Shown here: one piece after another, positions 5,337 through 7,931 of the stretch
Layout: each line of letters starts with the position of its first letter
How positions within the stretch are numbered: position 1 is the first letter of the stretch
Origin: Gammaproteobacteria bacterium
Lineage (GTDB): Bacteria; Pseudomonadota; Gammaproteobacteria; UWMA-0217
NCBI GenBank assembly: GCA_027031685.1
Contig: JALVPS010000003.1
Location: 1-7,931, forward strand
Reading direction: 5' to 3'
Length of the DNA: 7,931 nucleotides
Position numbers and translations under genes: made by a program
Notes under the pieces: model-generated
Told to the model about the DNA's origin: nothing
What the model saw: only the letters and a program-made list of their open reading frames with translations
The model's database searches: none

Positions 5337-5843
5337 ATGCACGACAACAAACGCCAACACGGACTCACACTGATCGAGCTGCTGGTGGGCATCGCCATCC
5401 TGGGCCTGCTCACCAGCTTCGCCATCCCCTCCTTCCAGCGCACCATCGAACGCAACCAGACGGCGGCCCTGGCCAACGACCTGCTGTCCACCTTCCTGCT
5501 GGCGCGCAGCGAGGCCATCAAGCGCGAGCAACGGGTGGTGGTGCGGCCCGCCCGGCGCTGGCAGCAGCGCTGGCTGGTGTACACCGACACCGACCACAAC
5601 GGCGGCTACAACCCCAGGGCCGGCGACCAGCTGCTGGTCAATGCCATCCCGGAACAACCCGCCGTGCAGATCGTGCCCCACGGCCGCCTGCAGAAGCGCC
5701 TGACCTACACCCCCAGCGGGCGCAGCCTGGTGGCCCTGAATCCAGGGCACGACTACCTGGAGCTCAAGCGCGGCCAGGCCGTGCGCTACCTGTGCTTCAC
5801 CGCCCTGGGGCGGCCCCGCATCCGCCGCGAGGTGTGCTCGTGA
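5337..5843 (+). CDS. fimT: GspH/FimT-family minor pilin (FimT/FimU type)
   Basis: This is a type IV pilus pseudopilin, 168 residues. The class III signal is clear: a short basic leader ending in QHG, cleavage after Gly9 by prepilin peptidase PilD, then LTLIELLVGIAILGLLTSFA, with Glu14 at +5 of the mature protein. The hydrophobic helix continues into SFQRTIERNQTAALANDLLS, as usual in FimT/FimU/GspH. The C-terminal globular part ends with LCFTALGRPRIRREVCS, holding the only two Cys (153 and 167), which could form a disulfide. TDTDHNGGYNP in the middle resembles the D-D-N loop of FimT-like proteins. As the first gene before pilV, pilW, pilX and pilY1 it occupies the place of fimU in Pseudomonas; choosing between the names fimT and fimU needs an alignment. 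In known systems these minor pilins form a priming complex that starts pilus assembly. Confidence 0.85.
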   Translation: MHDNKRQHGLTLIELLVGIAILGLLTSFAIPSFQRTIERNQTAALANDLLSTFLLARSEAIKREQRVVVRPARRWQQRWLVYTDTDHNGGYNPRAGDQLLVNAIPEQPAVQIVPHGRLQKRLTYTPSGRSLVALNPGHDYLELKRGQAVRYLCFTALGRPRIRREVCS

Positions 5844-6430
5844 GCCGGCGGCATCAGCACGGCGTGGCCCTGGTGGAGGCCATGATCACGGCCGTGGTGC
5901 TGGGGGTGGGCCTGCTGGCGCTGGCCTCGCTGCAGACCCAGGCCCTGCAGGGCGCCACCGAGGCCGAGCACCGCCGCGTGGCCACCGACATCGCCTGGAC
6001 GCTGGCCGACCGCATCCGCGCCAACCTGCCCGCCGACACCGCCACCGGCCACGCCTATGTATCCGCGCCGCCGGCCGACTGCACGCCGCCACCCGGCCTG
6101 CCGCAGTGCAGCATGGCCGCCGGCGCCAGCGACGTGGACGGGGTGAGCCGCTGCAGCCCCGCCCAGATGGCCGCCTGGGACCTGTATTCCATGCGCTGCG
6201 AGGCCGGCGTGGGGGCGCGCACCCGCCTGCCCGGCGGGCGCCTCACCGTGACCTGCGTGGACGCCGACACCAGCGACGCCGACACCTGCTCCACCGGTTC
6301 CGAACTGCGCATCACCGTGCAGTGGACCACGCGCGGCGACCTGCTGGGCCGCCCCACCGCCCTCACCGGCACCGACAGCGTCACGCTGGCGGTGGTGCCG
6401 GGTGCCGACCAGGGAGTGCCCAACCCATGA
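5840..6430 (+). CDS. pilV: Type IV pilus minor pilin PilV
   Basis: The product is 196 residues from the GTG at 5840. That start overlaps the preceding stop as GTGA and has GAGGTG (5829-5834) five bases upstream. An in-frame earlier ATG would add a proline-rich leader unlike any prepilin. The class III signal is RRHQHG, cleaved after Gly8, then VALVEAMITAVVLGVGLLAL, with Glu13 at +5. The following ASLQTQAL is characteristic of PilV (G-L-L-x-L-A-x-L-Q). The exported globular part contains six Cys (in ADC, PQC, SRC, MRC, VTC and DTC), an even number consistent with disulfides. LADRIRANLPAD and the late ITVQW strand are typical of the family. PilV is part of the minor pilin priming complex with FimU, PilW and PilX that supports PilY1 at the pilus tip. 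Confidence 0.9.
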   Translation: MSRRHQHGVALVEAMITAVVLGVGLLALASLQTQALQGATEAEHRRVATDIAWTLADRIRANLPADTATGHAYVSAPPADCTPPPGLPQCSMAAGASDVDGVSRCSPAQMAAWDLYSMRCEAGVGARTRLPGGRLTVTCVDADTSDADTCSTGSELRITVQWTTRGDLLGRPTALTGTDSVTLAVVPGADQGVPNP

Positions 6431-7203
6431 CCGGCCAGCACCAACGCCAACGCGGCATGTCGCTGGTGTCGCTCATGATCGGCACCGCCATCGGCCTGTT
6501 CCTGATCGGCGCCACCCTCAAGCTGTACCTGCACACCCGCGACAGCTTCGCCCTGCAGGGCGTCATCGCCGAGGTGGCCGAGACACAGCGCTTCGCCATC
6601 GACGACCTGCGCCGCGTGCTGGTGATGGCCGGGCGGGGCATCCGCGAGACAGAGGAGAACCGCGTCGGCCGGCGCAGCTTCCCCCCGCTCGGCAGCGGCG
6701 GTCTGTACAGCGGCGGCGCGGGCACGGCCGATGTGGTGGGCGTGCGCTTCCGGCGCGGGCCGGGTTGCCGCGGCTACCAGAACATCGCCTTTCCCCACCC
6801 CCCGGTAACGGTGCGCTTCCTGGTGGACGGGCTGGGGCGGCTGGTGTGCGAGCAGAACGGCCAACGCTACGTGATCGCCGCCGACGTGCCCTACCTGAAG
6901 ACCCTGTACGGCGTGGACGACGACGGCGACGGCTATCCCAACCGCTACCTCACCGCCACCGAGGTGAACCGCCTGCCGGCGCCGGCCGGCCACAGGAGTC
7001 CCTGGGTGAAAGTGGTGTCGCTGCGGCTGGGCATCGTCGCCCGCAGCGGCGACCCGCTGCCGCGCGGCACCCGTCCCGACCGGGCCACCGCCCTGGATGT
7101 GCTGGGCGATGCCTGGACACCGCCCGACACCGAGCGCCTGTACCGGGTGGCCACCACCACCGTCCTGCTGCGCAACCTGAACGCCGGAGTGTACCGCCAA
7201 TGA
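6427..7203 (+). CDS. pilW: Type IV pilus minor pilin PilW (Ser instead of Glu at +5)
   Basis: The product is 258 residues. The leader QHQRQRG is cleaved after Gly10, followed by MSLVSLMIGTAIGLFLIGAT, the PilW-type hydrophobic helix, then a helix with RFAIDDLRRVLVMAGRGI, which matches the PilW/PilX region where membrane-proximal residues continue. The +5 residue is Ser15, where most pilins, including most PilW, have Glu. The C-terminal part contains VDDDGDGYPNRYL, an Asp-rich loop that could bind calcium, and ends LYRVATTTVLLRNLNAGVYR, typical of PilW. Two Cys (in GPGCRGYQN and RLVCEQN) could pair. The ATG overlaps the pilV stop (ATGA); AGGGAG lies at 6411-6416. The assignment rests on the helix pattern, the C-terminus and the position between pilV and pilX. 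Confidence 0.88.
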   Translation: MTGQHQRQRGMSLVSLMIGTAIGLFLIGATLKLYLHTRDSFALQGVIAEVAETQRFAIDDLRRVLVMAGRGIRETEENRVGRRSFPPLGSGGLYSGGAGTADVVGVRFRRGPGCRGYQNIAFPHPPVTVRFLVDGLGRLVCEQNGQRYVIAADVPYLKTLYGVDDDGDGYPNRYLTATEVNRLPAPAGHRSPWVKVVSLRLGIVARSGDPLPRGTRPDRATALDVLGDAWTPPDTERLYRVATTTVLLRNLNAGVYRQ

Positions 7204-7682
7204 CGCACCATCCCTCCCCCTCTGTCCGGCCCCGCGCCCAGCGCGGCGTGGCGCTGGTGGTGACCCTCATCCTGCTGGCCGTGATCTCCCTGCTGAGCCT
7301 GACGGCCATGCGCAGCACCACGCTGGACACACGCATCGCCATCAATTACCAGCACCGCCAGTACGCCTTCCAGGCCGCCGAGAACGGCCTCACCAAGCTC
7401 ACCGTGGACGACCCCGGCAACGTGCGCGTGCCCGGCTCCCTGAAGGCCCCGCCGGTGGTCAACAAGAACTACTACCAAGGCAAGGACGTCACCGGCACCC
7501 TCGACCAGAGCGCCGACCTGACCATGGACCTGATCGAGATCGTCCCCGCCGGTCATTACAAGTTCTCCGGCTTCGGCCTGAACGTCGTCACCTACATCTA
7601 CCAGGCAGACAGCGTCGGCCGGGTGGACGGCACCGGCACGCAGGCCCACCACCGCATGGAAGTCGCCCTGATCCGTGACTGA
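7200..7682 (+). CDS. pilX: Type IV pilus minor pilin PilX
   Basis: The product is 160 residues. After a leader ending RAQRG (cleavage after Gly16), the hydrophobic segment VALVVTLILLAVISLLSLTA runs into MRSTTLDTRIAINYQHRQYA and FQAAENGL. The pattern 'RG-x-ALVV-x-LI...AMRST...AFQAAE-x-GL' is the hallmark of PilX and related GspK-like N-termini. The +5 position is Val, not Glu, which is normal for PilX. In GspK-like minor pilins this loss is linked to sitting at the very tip of the filament. No Cys is present. The ATG overlaps the pilW stop (ATGA) and GGAG is at 7186-7189. PilX is expected to join FimU, PilV and PilW in the tip complex that carries PilY1, encoded immediately downstream. Confidence 0.9.
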   Translation: MTHHPSPSVRPRAQRGVALVVTLILLAVISLLSLTAMRSTTLDTRIAINYQHRQYAFQAAENGLTKLTVDDPGNVRVPGSLKAPPVVNKNYYQGKDVTGTLDQSADLTMDLIEIVPAGHYKFSGFGLNVVTYIYQADSVGRVDGTGTQAHHRMEVALIRD

Positions 7683-7685
7683 GGA
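7681..7685 (+). promoter_or_regulatory. Ribosome binding site of pilY1
   Basis: GAGGA overlaps the last two bases of the pilX stop codon and lies seven bases before the pilY1 ATG. pilY1 is the only gene of the operon that follows its neighbour with a gap rather than a 4-base overlap. Confidence 0.7.
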
Positions 7686-7692
7686 CACCGCC

Positions 7693-7931
7693 ATGAACCG
7701 CACGCCACGCACCCGACAGCCCCTGCGCGCCTTCCTCGGCGCCCTGCTGGCCACCACCCTGCTGGGTGGCCCGGCGGCGCAGGCCGACGACGTGGAGATC
7801 TACCTGCAGCCGCCGCCCGACCCAGTGCCGCCCAATGTCCTGTTCATCCTCGACGAGTCCGGCTCCATGTCCTCGCACGACGGCTCCCGCACCAGCCGCA
7901 TGGACGACCTCAAGTCCGCCATGCGCACCCT
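7693..7931 (+). CDS. pilY1: PilY1, pilus tip adhesin, N-terminal part
   Basis: Only the first 79 codons are in the window; family members are usually over 1000 residues. A signal peptide for the general secretion pathway is clear: a basic start (RTPRTRQPLR), the hydrophobic stretch AFLGALLATTLLG, and a likely signal peptidase I site after AQA (residues 29-31). The mature part begins DDVEIYLQPP and soon reaches PNVLFILDESGSM, where Asp54, Ser56 and Ser58 form the D-x-S-x-S metal-binding start of a von Willebrand A domain. RMDDLKSAM after it is the usual next helix. This layout is typical of PilY1, the adhesin and mechanosensor carried on the tip of type IV pili. The C-terminal beta-propeller expected for the family lies beyond the edge. 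Confidence 0.9.
   Translation, partial: MNRTPRTRQPLRAFLGALLATTLLGGPAAQADDVEIYLQPPPDPVPPNVLFILDESGSMSSHDGSRTSRMDDLKSAMRT

Noticed and set aside
5160..5750. Antisense frames over the Crp/Fnr end and the first pilin gene
   Set aside because: They are Gly/Val/Gln-rich shadows, and the + strand carries clear prepilin signals and helix-turn-helix motifs.
6055..7757. Long antisense frames across pilV, pilW, pilX and pilY1
   Set aside because: They have no recognisable domains and composition typical of GC-rich antisense; all four + strand genes have family features.
1..7931. CRISPR array, tRNA or rRNA genes, toxin-antitoxin or defence cassette
   Set aside because: No regularly spaced repeats, cloverleaf-like genes or matching proteins were seen; apart from the insertion-element remnant the window is core-type genes.

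Overview
The window is very GC-rich, and nearly every real codon ends in G or C. The gene content suggests a gammaproteobacterium: a Rep helicase closely similar to the Escherichia coli protein, an ampD-ampE pair, and a fimT/fimU-pilV-pilW-pilX-pilY1 minor pilin cluster. I cannot name the genus from sequence alone. I see no tRNA, rRNA, CRISPR array, intact insertion sequence or unknown defence-like system.

Left edge (1 to about 740). A gene running leftward off the window begins with a Tat-type signal (RRAFLKG). It resembles the small Tat-signal proteins found beside formate dehydrogenase genes. Upstream of it lies a near-consensus sigma-54 promoter (complement of 149-165). Further right is a decayed, internally deleted transposase of the IS481 type on the + strand. 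A protein-like but broken reading frame lies on the - strand in the same area.

Centre-left (742 to 2482, - strand). A compact three-gene operon encodes a thioredoxin-fold protein, AmpD (cytoplasmic anhydromuropeptide amidase of cell-wall recycling) and AmpE (membrane protein). The genes overlap by 4 bases at each junction. A TATAAT box sits only 6 bases before the thioredoxin ATG, suggesting a leaderless transcript.

Centre (2568 to 5224, + strand). Divergent from that operon is rep (3'-5' SF1A helicase). A Crp/Fnr-family regulator starts inside the rep stop codon (ATGA) and has no FNR-type iron-sulfur cysteines at its N-terminus.

Right (5337 to end, + strand). This is a type IV pilus minor pilin operon: FimT/FimU-like pseudopilin, PilV, PilW, PilX, and the start of PilY1, the tip adhesin with a von Willebrand A metal-site motif. 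The four pilins overlap by 4 bases at each junction. These proteins are expected to prime pilus assembly and carry PilY1 at the tip. In the 112-base gap before the operon there is an exact 9-base match to the Pseudomonas aeruginosa AlgR binding consensus. In that species AlgR activates the equivalent fimU-pilVWXY1 operon.

Most of the window is ordinary core genome. The points most worth following are the candidate sigma-54 promoter, the candidate AlgR site, the rep-Crp/Fnr coupling, the leaderless thioredoxin-ampD-ampE promoter and the PilW lacking Glu at +5.
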